A stretch of 64,000 bases of DNA from Dugong dugon (taxonomy: Eukaryota > Chordata > Mammalia > Sirenia > Dugongidae). How positions within the stretch are numbered: the stretch's first letter is position 1; the number at the start of each line of letters is the position of its first letter. Location of the stretch: NCBI GenBank assembly GCA_030035585.1, contig CM057462.1, forward strand, positions 120,709,234 to 120,773,233, read 5' to 3'. Of this stretch, positions 1-10,915 are shown piece after piece. The position numbers and the translations under genes were made by a program. Below the pieces are notes generated by a model that was not told the origin of the DNA, made no database searches, and was given only the letters and a program-made list of their open reading frames with translations.

Positions 1-298
1 TGTTAAATGAGAAACTATTTTGTTCTGTAGGCCTTCATCTTAAGTGAGAATAACAGCACAATTGGAAGAGCGTAGTCAATGTCACTGAACTGTGTATGTA
101 GAAATTTTTGAAACGGTGTATCTTTGGCTATGTGTATTTTCACCAAAAAAAAAAGGTTGAGAATTTAGAGGGTTAATATATTGTGGGGTTGTTAACCAAT
201 GTCATAAAACAACATGTGTACTACTGTTTCATGAGAAACTATTTGTTCTGTAAGCTTTCACCTGAAGTACAATAAAATATAAAAAATTTAAAAAATTA
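1..298 (+). mobile_element. L1 LINE 3' UTR, cut by the window edge
   Basis: This is the terminal 3' UTR of an L1, entering from the left edge and ending in an A-rich tail around 270-300. It matches L1-B at 19370-19680 nearly base for base, including both copies of the module gagaaactatt..tgttctgtaa. It is the same L1 3' UTR subfamily as L1-B and the minus-strand copy at 27.8-28.7 kb. No coding sequence is inside the window. Confidence 0.85.
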
Positions 299-682
299 AA
301 AAGTCCAAAATGGGTCTCACTGTTACATGAGTCAGCAGGACATCAGCAGGGTCACTCTTCTACTGGAGGTTCTAGGGGAGAGTCCATTTCTTTGCCTTTT
401 CTAGCTTCTAGAGGCTACTCACATTCCTTGGCTTGTGGCCACCTTCCTCCGTCTTCAAAGCCACTAACAGTGGGTCAAGTCCTTCTCATGCTTCCATCTC
501 TGGTTCTCTGTTTTTAAGGACTCATGTGATTAGATTCAGCCACCTGGATAATCCAGGATAATCTTCCCATCTCTAAGTCTTTATCCTTAATGACAACTGC
601 AAAGTTGCTCCTGCAATTATTAGGTAAGATAGGGAGGATTAGGGTGTGGACATATTCAGGGGTCATTATTCTGCCTGCCACA
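299..682 (-). mobile_element. MLT1-type MaLR solo LTR (fossil)
   Basis: Read on the minus strand it begins TGTGGCAGGCAGAATAATG and runs through the conserved MLT1 landmarks (the ATTATCCTGGATTATCCAGG area and GTGGCCACAAGCCAAGGAATG) to an end near 300. It aligns along its length with the LTR at 52.1-52.8 kb. MLT1 is a MaLR (ERVL-related) family shared by placental mammals, so this copy is old, roughly the age of the eutherian radiation. No internal region is attached. It abuts the L1 tail at its left edge. Confidence 0.8.
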
Positions 683-998
683 GGAAGGAAGGCAGCCGGC
701 CCAAGAACAGTTCCAACTGAGGGATCCAGGAGGGGGGAAAGGAGTGGGGGTAAAATTCTCACATTTTTTGTACTTCTTGATCTAGAGTTATTGGATAATG
801 GAACTTCTAGGACTCTCAGCTCACACACCCTTCATCCCACAGACCTTACTTCCTAGCCTCGAACTTCCTCAGAAAGCAAATATAAGCCTTCTCATTCAGT
901 AATATAACAAAGAAGTGCCTATGCACCAGTACTACGAGTACTACACACACCTCTTTCACTTAAAATAGGTTAAATCATGCTATGATAATAAAAAATCT

Positions 999-1204
999 GG
1001 AGTCCTTGGTGGTGCAAAGTTAATATGTTCAGCTGCTAAATGAAAGATTGGAGGTTCAAGTCTACCCAGAGATGTCTCAGAAGAAAGGCCTGGCAATCTA
1101 CTTCCAAAAAATCAGCCATCAAAAACCCTACACAGCACAGTTCTACTCTGACACACTTGGGGTCGCCATGCGTTGGAATTGATTTGAAGGCCACTGATGG
1201 TGGT
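999..1204 (+). mobile_element. AfroSINE, long type
   Basis: It has a tRNA-like head (ggagtccttggtggtgca), a B-box-like ggttcaagt, a middle segment with gaaaggcctggcaatct, and an RTE-like tail with ggggtcgccatg. It is diverged from younger copies and the terminal repeat is short. Confidence 0.85.
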
Positions 1205-1224
1205 TGTAGAATAAGTAATCTCCA

Positions 1225-1565
1225 ATTGTCAGTTGCTTAAATACAGTAAGTTTATTTCTTACTCGTGCTACATATCCACTGCAGGTTGGCTAAGAAGCTC
1301 TGCTCCAAGTCTCCTCACTCCAGGACCCAGACTGACAGAGCAGCCACTGTTTCAAATGCTGTCAGGTTCTATGGCAGAGGGAACAAGAGTTCTGGAGGGT
1401 CTCACACCAGACATTATATGCTCCAGCCTGGAAGTGACACATATCAATTCCACCACAACTCATTAGCCTGAACTCATCACATGGCTCCAGCCACACAAGA
1501 GATCTGGGACGTGTAAGCCTACCATGTGCCCAGAAGCAGAGAGCCAGAAATCTTCTGTGAGCAAC
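1225..1565. repeat. Old interspersed repeat, family not identified
   Basis: The segment has features I associate with an ancient eutherian repeat (ggaagtgacacatatcaattcc, tcacatggctccagcc, gtgcccagaagcaga). Its ends (gttgcttaaatacag and ctgtgagcaac) are weakly inverted. I cannot name the family. It may be an old LTR or a hAT-type element, and the orientation is uncertain. Confidence 0.35.
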
Positions 1566-1849
1566 ATTAATGCTACTTTAATTTTTATATGAATGGTGCC
1601 AATCTCCTTCCAGTGTCTTGGGTGTCAAATCTTGGAACCCTCTTTGAACTTTTATAGCTAATCAGATACCAAGTCCTGTCTAGTCTTGCTTCAAAGTATC
1701 TCTCCCATTAGTCCCTTATTTTCCATTTAGCACTGTTACTCTTTAGTTCAGGCAACAGAGTATGGTACAGTTTTTCAAACACTTTTTTACCACAACCCAC
1801 AACAAGAATTGCATTTTATATTGAGACCAAGTACAAACACATTCACACA

Positions 1850-1871
1850 CATGGACACACACACACACACC
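1850..1871. repeat. (AC)n microsatellite
   Basis: A short run of about ten CA dinucleotides with one interruption. A partner (TG)n-rich tract lies at 2173-2212. Confidence 0.8.
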
Positions 1872-2172
1872 CCTGAAAGTATAATTCAATAAAGGTACTC
1901 TTACTATTTTGTTTTAGTCTTCTTTTTAAAGCTGGTTAGAATCCACTAAATTGATTTTACAAACCACTAATGAGTTGTTACGTACAGTTTGAAATACTCT
2001 AATATAGAAATCCTATATCCTTTAGAATTAAACCTGGTTCATAAATGGCTTCTCCACTAAATACTTGTGCAAATTTAGGCATCTTTCCTTCAGCTTCAAA
2101 ATGATAACAGTGATACTTATCCTCAGGTGATGATTAGCTTGATGACTAGCAGTCCCTGGTACATAGTATTGT

Positions 2173-2212
2173 GTTGTTGTGTGTGTCCGTGTGTCTGTGT
2201 GTGTGAGTGTGT
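2173..2212. repeat. (TG)n-rich simple repeat
   Basis: An imperfect TG/GTGT tract just left of the RTE 3' end that begins near 2230. Confidence 0.75.
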
Positions 2213-2229
2213 TTGTACTTGGTCTTGAT

Positions 2230-2425
2230 ATTGTTGTTGTTTTTAGGTGTCATCGAGTCGGTTACGACTCATAGCAACCCTATGTACAACAGAATGAAAC
2301 ACTGCCTGGTCCTACACCATCCTCACAATTGTTCCTATGCTTGAGCCCATTGTTGCAGCCACTGTGTCAGTCCATCTCATTGAGGGTCTTCCTCTTTTTC
2401 ACTGATCCTCTGCTTTACCAAGTGC
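2230..2425 (-). mobile_element. RTE LINE 3' end, left part (interrupted copy)
   Basis: Reverse complement of the RTE terminus: the tail gttgttgttttt appears first, then the complement of tcgctatgagtcgg and of the conserved segment gatggtgtaggaccaggcag. It is cut at ctttaccaag (2425), and the same RTE sequence resumes at accaagcatgatgtcc (3319). Both parts match the complement of the RTE copy at 33.2-33.5 kb. Confidence 0.8.
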
Positions 2426-3317
2426 GGTGCGATGGACTGCTTTTGTATGGTCTTTTTTGCCAAATGATTGGGTGGGACTGTGCAAATTAGGTAATTGGGA
2501 CCCTAACAAGGCAATTGGTCAGTTTTGCCATCCTGGTAGGCTTAAAATGAGCCATCCCAGAGGTGGGTAAGAGAGGAACTCACCACAACCAAGGAAGAAT
2601 AGCCAGGAGCAGAGCATGTCCTTTGGACCCGGGATCCCTGCACTGAGAAGCTCCTGGACCCAGGAGACAGAGAGAGAGAAAGCCATAACACTAAAGACAG
2701 TGAGAAGCGGTGGCAAAGAAACAGCAGCAGGAGAGATCAGCAGGAGACAGCACAGTAGGCTTCCTGGCCCATGGAGCAAGAAAGCAGAGTGCCTTTGAGC
2801 AGGAGACTTGCTGGTGGAGTAGGGTGCCAGCTGGTGCTGGTGAAGCTACAGCTGAGCACCTTCAGGCCAGGGCTTACTGGCAAAGTGGGGTGCCTCAGGA
2901 CACTTATCAACAGAGCTAAAAGAGCTTTGTAACACTTGCCCGAGCAGGGCAGAGGCTGAAGGCCAGAAAGAGGCATGCCTGAGGGCATAGCTGAAAAGAG
3001 ACTCTCCTGATGGGAAAACTGTATCCTGAGTGTTCCTCAACCTCAACTATAACCTGTTACGTCCCTAATAAGCCTTAAAATCGTGAGTATTGTCTTCAAG
3101 TTCTGTGTGACCATTGCAATGAATTATCGAACTAAGCAGAGAAATAGAGACTGCTATGGGAGGGACAGTTGGTGTCAGAATTGGTAATGATGGCAGAGAG
3201 AGGAGGAATGTCTGACATCTGCCTCATATGAATCAGCCTTGGGCTGTTGATCTTGATTCTCCGTTCCCCTCGTGAAGTTAGAGGAGGTCAGACGCTTCCT
3301 CCATGCCATTTTTATAC
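2426..3317. mobile_element. Unclassified ~0.9 kb insertion inside the RTE, LTR-like
   Basis: This block interrupts the RTE 3' end with a 7-bp direct repeat, taccaag, at both junctions (2419-2425 and about 3318-3324), as expected of a target-site duplication. Near 2600-2680 it contains gcagagcatgtcctttggac and gaagctcctggaccc, which resemble the solo LTR at 7242-7762, so an ERV or LTR relationship is possible. I could not confirm canonical LTR ends or any coding region, so the family is left open. Confidence 0.4.
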
Positions 3318-3372
3318 CAAGCATGATGTCCTTCTCCAGAGACTGGTCCCTCCTGATAACACATAGGATTAT
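3318..3372 (-). mobile_element. RTE LINE 3' end, right part
   Basis: Continuation of the interrupted RTE: accaagcatgatgtcc followed by ttctccagagactggtcc, the complement of the RTE segment seen at 33260-33300. It ends near ctgataacac. Confidence 0.75.
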
Positions 3373-3742
3373 ACAGTTGTATGTAAACAACAGTCCTCTT
3401 TTCCTGTCCCATCCTTTCCTAACTTCCTTTTGCATTTCCTTTGGTCATTCTTTCATTAATTAAAAAAAAAAAAGTTTTATTAAGATTCTGTCACATGAGG
3501 AAAGATGTGGCAGGCTCTGGGGTTACCAAAAAAAAAAAAGATATAATCCATGTTCTTAAAGAGTTCACAGACTAATGGAGAAGAACAACATGTAAACAAA
3601 TAATTGCCATGGTATGGAAAATATCCTATAAAGGAAGAATGAAATAATTTTATGGGAATTCGGAGGAAGAGCAACAAACCCTGCTCAACCAACCCTACTG
3701 AGAGAGATTAACTAAATTAATTAAATCCAGCTTTGCTCATGT

Positions 3743-3970
3743 AAGGAGTCCTGGTGGTGCAGTGGTTAAGCTATCAGCTGCTAACTGAAAGGTCAGTGGT
3801 TCGAACACACCAATCACTCGGCAAGAGAAAGACGTGGAAGTTTGTTTCCATAAAGATTTACAGCCTTGGCAACCCTATGGGGCAGTTTTACTCTGTCCTA
3901 TGGGTCACTGCAAGTCAGAATTGACTTGATGGCAATGGGTTTGGGTTTTTTTTTTTTTTTAATTTCGTTT
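3743..3970 (+). mobile_element. AfroSINE, long type, with target duplication
   Basis: A complete tRNA-Asn-like head, middle region and tail, ending in a T-rich stretch after ggcaatgggtttggg. It is flanked by an 11-bp perfect direct repeat, tttgctcatgt, at 3732-3742 and 3971-3981. The T-rich terminus instead of poly(A) agrees with RTE-type rather than L1-type mobilisation. Confidence 0.92.
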
Positions 3971-3981
3971 TTTGCTCATGT

Positions 3982-4221
3982 GGCTTAAAATCCAGATTCC
4001 TTCATAGGGCTTGCAAAGCCTTTCCCAACCTGCCCTATCACCCATTCACCTGTCCGGTCTACCCTCCATCTCTTCCAGATATACTATTTTCAGACTGAGA
4101 CAGGTGTCAGAGTCACTGTCACTGCCTTTAGGTTTGTTCCTGTCCTAAGGTGAGGCTGGCCATGTTACCGTCCTGCCGCTGGCTGGACACACTTGGTACC
4201 ACCTCGAAGTCTTTGCCCATG
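3982..4221 (+). mobile_element. Probable L2-like LINE relic
   Basis: Text such as gcttgcaaagcctttcccaacc and ctttgcccatgctgtt resembles the ancient L2/CR1-type 3' region seen in many mammals. It seems to continue after the LTR (4711-4860). Similarity is by eye only and the copy is strongly decayed. Confidence 0.4.
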
Positions 4222-4226
4222 CTGTT

Positions 4227-4705
4227 TGTCTTAGTCATCTAGTGCTGCTACAACAGAAATACCACAAGTGGATGGTTTTAATGAAGAGAAGTTTATTTCC
4301 TCATAGTCAAAGTAGGCTAAAAGTCCAAATTCAAGGTGTCAGCTCCAGGGGAAGGCTGTCTCCCTCTTGGCCTTCTCATCAGTAGTCCCCCAGACTAGGA
4401 GCTTTGCAGCACAGGGACCCCAGTCCAAAGGATGCGCTCTGCTCCTGGCACTGCTTTCTTGATGGTATGAGGTCCCCCTGTCTCACTGCTCACTTCTGTC
4501 TTTTATATCTCAAGAGATTGCCTCAGGACACAATCCAGTGTTGTAGATCAGGTCCTGCCTTACTAACACAACTGCCACCCATCCTCCCTCATTAACATCA
4601 TAGAGGCAGGTTTACAACATACAGGAAAATCACACAGTACCAGGAATCATGGCCTAGCCAAACTGATACACACATTTTTGGGGGGACATAATTCAAACCA
4701 TGACA
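4227..4705 (-). mobile_element. Solo LTR, lineage family 'A' (ERVL/MaLR-like fossil)
   Basis: It begins tgtcttagtcatctagtgct and ends ttcaaaccatgaca, with TG..CA ends. A perfect 5-bp direct repeat, ctgtt, flanks it at 4222-4226 and 4706-4710. A 5-bp duplication fits the ERVL/MaLR integrase class. Further copies lie at 7242, 25323 and 54638. No internal retroviral sequence is attached. Moderate divergence between copies suggests activity within the afrotherian or proboscidean lineage. Confidence 0.85.
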
Positions 4706-5212
4706 CTGTTGATATTGAATGACCAGATATCCTTTCCCTGTTTTTTCACTTTGAATCATCCAACCATCTTCTGATAGCCAGCTCAGTCCTGCCACTTCAA
4801 GAAACCTCCTCAGATTGCACTAGCCTAGCCCAGTCCCTCTCTAAACTTCTACAGCCGTTGTTCTCAAACTTTCTTGCAAGTTCCCTTAAGATTTTTGGGA
4901 AAACAATCTATGTACACCCTATGTATTTTTTAAATGACATCTAAAAATGTTCATTGTACCTTTAATTTCCAACATATTCTACGGTGAGTATGGGCTTTGA
5001 ATGTATTTTTGTCAAAATCTTGGAGCTGTATACTTATTCAATTTATAAACAATATCTACCATGTAACTTGGCAAACGCAGTTCTTATTGTCAAACCTATC
5101 ATCCAAATCCGATTCACTTTCTGTCAGAAAGTCTTACTTCATTTTTGAATTTAAATAAGCATATTAATGCCTATCCTTGTGGCAAGCATCTCACTTTTGA
5201 ATTCTAATTTGA

Positions 5213-5234
5213 AGATAGATGGATAGATAGATAA
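5213..5234. repeat. (GATA)n-like short tetranucleotide repeat
   Basis: Imperfect gatagatggatagatagata. Confidence 0.7.
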
Positions 5235-5756
5235 GCGGAGCCTTGCCAAGAAATAAGGGACTGCTCCCTTCAATATTTCCAGCTGGCGCCAAGGGGACTC
5301 CCATCAGGAACAAAGTATCCTGGAGTTGCCCCATTGTTTGGTGCCCCAAGACAATTGCACGTTAATAAGATTTCAAATAGGTGAGGGGTTTATCTTTCCA
5401 TCTGTAAAGATGGGGATTTAAAGAGGAGTTGGGAAAAAGCCAGCAGATCACACACATGGCTGATCAATTTTAGGAAAGAGTACAGCTGAAATCTAGAAAT
5501 TAATTCCCCCCAAATTAATTTAAGGACCCCATAGAAAAGTCATTTGTTTTCCTTTAAGGGTAGGCATTCACTGATTCAAAGTTGCTGCCCTGAGGTCACC
5601 ACTGGGAGGCCCACCATCTAACTCCACACTTGGACTCACTAGAGCAGTAGGGCTTGCCAGCTTTCTGATTCACATCTTAGTTTTCAGAGACTCAGTCAGG
5701 TCATATATTTCATTCCTCTTTTGAATTGCCCATTACTGTGGCTTAGTTTTATTTTG

Positions 5757-6094
5757 GGGCAGTGGTGGTTGAGTAGTAGAATCCTCACCTTCCATGCGGG
5801 AGACCTGGGTTTGATTCCCAGCTAATGTACCTCATGCACAGCCACTACCTGTCAGTGAAGGCTTGCATGTTGCTATGATATGGAGCTAAGGTTTCAGCAG
5901 AACTAAGATGGACTAGGAAGTAAGGCCTGGTGATCTACTTCCAAAAATTAGCCAGTGAAAACCCTATGAGCCACAACAGTCCAATCAGCAAAGAATGATG
6001 GGGATGGTGCAGGACCAGGCAGTATTTCATTCCATTGTGTATGGGGTCACCATAAGCCAGAGCCAACTCATCAGCAGCTAACAACAACAAAATT
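5757..6094 (+). mobile_element. tRNA-Gly-headed SINE with RTE tail
   Basis: The head (5757-5830) reads like a tRNA-Gly: gcagtggtggttgagtagta (A-box area), then a tgcgggagacctggg arm and a B-box gggtttgattcccagc, compared with GGTTCAGTGGTAGAATTCTC and GGTTCGATTCCCGGC of tRNA-Gly. The middle (aaggcctggtgatctacttc) is shared with AfroSINEs. The tail from gatggtgcaggaccaggcag to the end is the RTE 3' terminus, ending aacaacaacaaaa. A perfect 10-bp target duplication, ttttattttg, lies at 5747-5756 and 6095-6104. It is not a functional tRNA gene because the stems are degraded. Confidence 0.85.
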
Positions 6095-6519
6095 TTTTAT
6101 TTTGTGTCCTGAAGGGAACTCTAAACTTCTTGACTGAAGAGATTGTGAAAACTTATTTTATCCTCTCCTCTCCCTCCCTCTGAAAAGAAAATCCCTGCCT
6201 GGACATTTCTTTCCTGTTCGAAAGCTATCTGGAAAATCATCTTGGTAATTTAAGAGTGGCTTGGTGAGTGTAGAAATTAAATTTGGAGTAGAATGATCTT
6301 ACTTAAGTTATTTTACACAGCGTGGAAAAGCCTGAGAAACTTCCCTGCCCCAGTACAGACCATGCACCCCTCTCTAGAGATGGGACTATTTATGGGAAAA
6401 CATACTTCTTAATCCAGGGTGTTTGCAGAAATCACCTATTGGACTTGCTGAAAGTGTGGGAAATGTTGCATCTGCCATAGTCTGTGGCCATGGGACAAAT
6501 CACACAATCCACTGAGTTC

Positions 6520-6850
6520 AGTTCAGTTCAGTCCAGCCACATTTATTGTGCTCTTTGCACCTACAAGGTCTCTAGATGGTACAAATGGTTTGCACTCAGC
6601 TGCTAACCTAAAGGTTGGAGGTTCGAACCCACTCAGCAGTACTGTGGAAGAAAAGGCCTGGCAATCTACTTCTGTTAAGATTACAGCCAAGAAAATGCTA
6701 TGAAGCAGTTCTCCTCTGTAATACTTGGGGTCGCCATGAGTCAGAATCGACTCAATAGCAACTAATAACAACAAAAACAACACTGCACCTACTAAATAAA
6801 TGAAAGACAGGATTTCTGCCCTCAAGAAGCTCACAGATTACAGGTGAGGC
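6520..6850 (-). mobile_element. L2-like relic split by an AfroSINE
   Basis: Rejoining the flanks of the AfroSINE at 6565 gives catttattgtgctctttgcacctac followed by ctgccctcaagaagctcacag. This is the usual antisense L2 3' end (catttattgagcacctac...ccctgccctcaaggagcttacag). Confidence 0.5.
6565..6783 (+). mobile_element. AfroSINE, long type
   Basis: Head gatggtacaaatggtttgca, B-box ggttcgaaccc, middle gaaaaggcctggcaatctac and tail ggtcgccatgagtcagaatc, ending aacaacaaaaacaac. The 9-bp target duplication tgcacctac lies at 6556-6564 and 6784-6792. Confidence 0.9.
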
Positions 6851-7241
6851 TGAAGTGTAAACACACAATTGCAGTTATGATGACTGCTACTCCAGCCACC
6901 TTCCCAGGGATTCAGGCTGCTGAAAGTCTTAGAAAAGGCTTGAAAATTTTCCTGAAATTTCAACGTGGCTAAAAGTGGCATAGAGAGTTGACCACTGGTC
7001 TCCACTCTCTGGATCTTGCCTGATTCTCTCCCAGGTCAACCCAACCCAGGAAACATTCAAGGTTAATTCTCCCTTCAACATCTAATAACTCCATAAAGAA
7101 CTTCCTGTTACCTCTAAGTGTTGGTTCACGCACACTCCTGGTAAGTTAAACTCTCAACTAACTTATTGAAAAAAGATTATATAAGAAAGATATTATTTAT
7201 TTGTCATTCCATAATGCAAATCCAGAATTTCCATCCCTGGT

Positions 7242-7762
7242 TGTCATGGATTGAATTGTGTCTCCCCAAAATATGTCAACTTGGCTAGGCCATGATTCCC
7301 AGAATTGTGTGATTGTCCACCATTTTGTGGTCTGATGTGATTTTCCTATGTGTTGTAAATCCTGCCTCTATGATGTTAATGAGGCAGGGGTAGAGGTCGT
7401 TATGTTAATGAGACAGGACTCAATCTACAAGATTAGGTTGTGTTTTAAGTCAATCTCTTTTGAGATACAAAAGAGAGAATCGAGCAAAGAGACATGGAAA
7501 CCTCATACCACCAAGAAAGCAGCACTGGGAGCAGAGTGCATCCTCTGGACCTGGGGTTCCCGCGTGGAGAAGTTAGTAGACCAGGGGAAGATTGACGACA
7601 AGGACCTTCCCCCAGGACCGACAGAGACAGAAAGCCTTTTCCTACAGCTGGCACCCTGAATTTGGACTTCTAGTGTCCTAAACTGTGAGAGAATAAATTT
7701 CTCTTTGTTAAAGCCATCCATTTGTGGTATTTAGGTTATAGCAGCACTAGATGACTAAGACA
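7242..7762 (+). mobile_element. Solo LTR, lineage family 'A' (ERVL/MaLR-like fossil)
   Basis: Plus-strand copy of the family at 4227 and 54638. It runs from tgtcatggattgaattgtgt to ctagatgactaagaca. A perfect 5-bp target duplication, ctggt, lies at 7237-7241 and 7763-7767. A TATA-like gagatacaaaagagag lies near 7460 and an AATAAA signal (gagaataaattt) at about 7690, where an LTR's promoter and polyadenylation signal are expected. It is a solo LTR without internal genes, so the short reading frames here are not host genes. Confidence 0.88.
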
Positions 7763-7769
7763 CTGGTCT

Positions 7770-9830
7770 AGTACATATGATGAATGAAGTATTCTAAGGG
7801 ATTCCTGTCACATTTTCTCTTTCCTAGAGGCTTGAGAGAGGCAGGTTTGGGACACAGTTTTGGATCTTCTGGGATAGTCAGGTGCTCCCTGAATTAGGTT
7901 TTGATGTAGTGACAGTTGCTGAAGTTTTCACTGCCTGTGGGCCAACCGACAGGGAGGTTGCTGTTCTTCCCCTGACTGCTTAGTTATCCTTTGAAGGAGA
8001 GGAAGTTTGAGGAAGTGAAAGCCTCTTATTTTAAGAACCTAAGCAGAAGAACTGAAACAAAACACCATTGGTAATATCTTTGTGCATGATTGTCTAAGCC
8101 TAACAAAAAAGGTTTGGGTAAACAGGAGAATCGTTTGCATTTCCTATCTAGGTAAATAAAAAATAAATGCTGGAGTCACAGTTTGAAGGATAGAATGCAA
8201 GTCCTTATGGCCCTGGATATCATACAAAACATGACAAGTCTCTACTGGATTAGCATTTGAAGGCAGGAGGGGATATTTGTACCTGGAAAGTCTGAAACAT
8301 CAAATGAATGAGTCAGAACTTTAGCTCTCGTTCTGGCTGTTTTTTTGTTTTTGTTTTTGTTTTTAAAATATACCAGATATCTCATCCTAAATTTGGTCTG
8401 ATTCAAGCAAACTGGGAAAAGTTGGGGGGAAAAAGATATTTCCTAGCAAAAATCTTAGCCTTCTACCAGATGAACAGTCTGGAAGCAAAAATGGAATTTT
8501 TCCCCATTTTTTGAGAATAAACATGTATATCTGAGGGGGGAAAAAAATTAAACATCCTCTTCACCAGCAGAGAAGTCTGAGAAAGAGCCAGGTGCAGGCT
8601 TTGGCCATCAAGATACGCTTTTTTTCCCTCCATTGCCACTATCCTTTCCCAACCCCACCACCTCACCCTTCACCCCAACGCCTCTCCTCCTTCATCCCCA
8701 TCAAAAAAACAAAACAACAATAACAAAAAAAAACCAATAACTTTGCTATGATTAATGACTAGATGACAGCAGACTTACAATCTCCATACATTTTAGGTTT
8801 GGATCCAATTGACTCTTCTCAACTGCTCTTCCTAAAACCCCACAATAATCCTGTGATGCTAGCTCCCCTCCTCCCTGCCCCTTTCAGAAGCATGCTAAAT
8901 GAAAGTTCAATGGGCAGGGTTGAGAAAGAACTAAGGCTGGCTTTTTCTGATGGGTCCCTAACTATCTCAAGCCCCTGCTTGGACGTGCCAACAGAAATCA
9001 ATGCAAAGCCACTTTTGTAGGAGCAGCTGCGGAAGCCTGTTCTCTTGCTCACCCCACCGGTCACTTCTCAGTGTAAGAGAATATTTTTCTGTTGTCATTT
9101 CTTGGGCAATATTTCAGAAGCTTACTCAACCTGCTACCCACCTTCCTTTGCCCCTGCTCCCCACCCCCACCTTTGCCCCCAAACAAGACATTAGGAAGGA
9201 AACATGAGAGAGTTTCTTTTAGCCTAATTGAACAATAGCCCTTATTTCATCTTGAGTAAGATAAATGGGCTGTCCAACTTCACTTCTCACTTTATCTGTA
9301 ATGAGGTTTCTCTCTGGACTGTTCACTAAAGTATTAAAAAGCACTTTGCAGTGCCTGCTGGTATATTCCATCAAAGAGAGTCAATAGAACAGATGAAGAT
9401 ATATGAGAAAGCCAGGGAGATAAGCTGCCTTTTATGAAAGTTCAAATTCCAGACCTGTTAGAAAGAATCCCTGTCTGTGAATTCAGTGGCAAGAAGCAGC
9501 CTTTTTCTCCTTGGCAGCAAAGTGGTTTCTATAGGGCAGGACAGCACCCGGCAGGCTTTCCCAGGGTCAGACCAAGGTGGATAACTAATTGCAGCCATTA
9601 ACATCCAGTTGGTAAGAAATTGCCTGAACTGTGAGATATTAATAGGCCATTAGCATCTCTATATTGGATGCACTTTTGTGGACTCTTCCTCTCACCAACA
9701 GTGATGAAGCAGAAGTCTGCTCTTGCTCAGGCTCTGTCTTCAGCTGTTCCCTGAAGAGTTGGGCACATTTAGCTACAAAGGTGAGCTGCAAAGGTAAGCA
9801 TGCTAGATGGGCAGCCCAGGGAGCAGGTCT
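7770..9830. other. Mostly single-copy DNA, no gene seen
   Basis: About 2 kb without a repeat that I recognise. It has A-rich and pyrimidine-rich runs (8340-8365 and 8690-8735). Open frames up to 85 codons occur on both strands near 8760-9060, but I see no splice-bounded exon, protein motif or start context to support a gene. Confidence 0.5.
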
Positions 9831-9837
9831 GCTTGGC

Positions 9838-9960
9838 ATTTTTGACACCAGAGGCTGTGTGACCTTACACAAGTCACTAAACTTCACTGCTACATAATTT
9901 CTTCCTTTACAAAATAAGGAAGAAACATCTTACACTTGTAAGTATTCCAGTATGGGTAAT
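9838..9960 (+). mobile_element. MIR SINE relic
   Basis: The core gctgtgtgaccttacacaagtcactaaacttc followed by ttcctttacaaaataaggaa matches the conserved MIR sequence (GTGTGACCTTGGGCAAGTCACTTAACC...CTGTAAAATGGG). Old, pan-mammalian. Confidence 0.7.
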
Positions 9961-10149
9961 GAGCAATCACCTGTTTGATGTATTAAGATTTTTATGTAAG
10001 AATTAAGTATGGATATTTCACTGTGTCACAATCACTGTCCTGTTCAAAGCTTTCATTCAACAACAGTTTGACAGCCTACTACATATATGCATGTAGCAGG
10101 GAGGAAGACAAGACACATAAAAAGTGAAATAAGATGCACAATCTTATTA

Positions 10150-10675
10150 GAATGAGAAGACAAATTTCAACTCCCCATCCAAGACCCCACCAAATGTCCC
10201 TTCAACTATGAAGCCAGACCTGACTGCCTGTCCTGGGTACCTGCTGCAAACCATTCATTCCATAGCCAATCAAAGTCTTTATCACCTTTATCAACTGTCA
10301 TCTGCTTTTTCAGTCTCCTCTACTAGACTGTTACCTTCCTAAAGGAAGGACTGTACCCTATTCAGGTCCCTGGGTGGTTCAAACAGTTTGCACTCAACTA
10401 CTAACCAAATGGTTGGTGGTTCAAACTCACCCAGCAGCACCATGAAAGAAAGGCCTGATGATCTGCTTCTATAAAGATTACAGCTAATAAAATCCTATGA
10501 AACAATTCTACTCTGTAGCACATTGGGTCACCATGAGTTGGGACAACTCAATGGCATTGGATTTTTTGGGGTGAAGGTATTCATTTCTTTAACCCCATTC
10601 CCTAGTGTAGCTCCTGAAATACGGCAGGCAGGAATGCAATGTTTCTGCAAATATAAATGGATGGAGTGAATAAAT
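10150..10675 (+). mobile_element. L2 LINE 3' end split by an AfroSINE
   Basis: Rejoined across the AfroSINE at 10365 it reads ctagactgttaccttcctaa, aaggactgtaccctattcat, cctagtgtagctcctgaaat and gagtgaataaataaaag. This is the sense L2 3' end (..ctagactgtgagctccttgagggcagggact..), ending in an AATAAA-type tail. Confidence 0.65.
10365..10577 (+). mobile_element. AfroSINE, long type, inserted in L2
   Basis: Head ggtccctgggtggttcaaac, middle gaaaggcctgatgatctgct and tail gtcaccatgagttggg. The short target duplication tattca lies at 10359-10364 and 10578-10583 and rejoins the L2 consensus exactly. Confidence 0.88.
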
Positions 10676-10714
10676 AAAAGTCAAATACAGACATAAATTC
10701 TAAAAGAGGGCAGC

Positions 10715-10915
10715 TATGCTACAATAGGGAGAGCCCTGGAATAGGAGTCAGAAGACATAGGTGCAAATCACCAACTTGCCATTCTGTAAAAGTCTGACTT
10801 TGAGTCTCTGAGTCTCAGTGTCCACACCTGAGTTATAGGTATGCTATCACTATTATTAAACAGGGTTATTGTGGTAATTAAGTGAGATAACATAGGGAAA
10901 GCACTGTTAACTAAA
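10715..10915 (+). mobile_element. MIR SINE relic
   Basis: gccctggaataggagtcaga, then tgactttgagtctctgagtctcagtgtccacacctg, a degraded ctgtaaaatggg region and aattaagtgagataac. This follows the MIR layout from head to core. Confidence 0.65.

Noticed and set aside
5757-5830. Functional tRNA-Gly gene
   Set aside because: Acceptor and anticodon stems do not pair well and it is fused to a SINE body with target duplications.
7348-7659. 103-codon open frame as a host gene
   Set aside because: It lies entirely inside a solo LTR with clear ends and target duplication.
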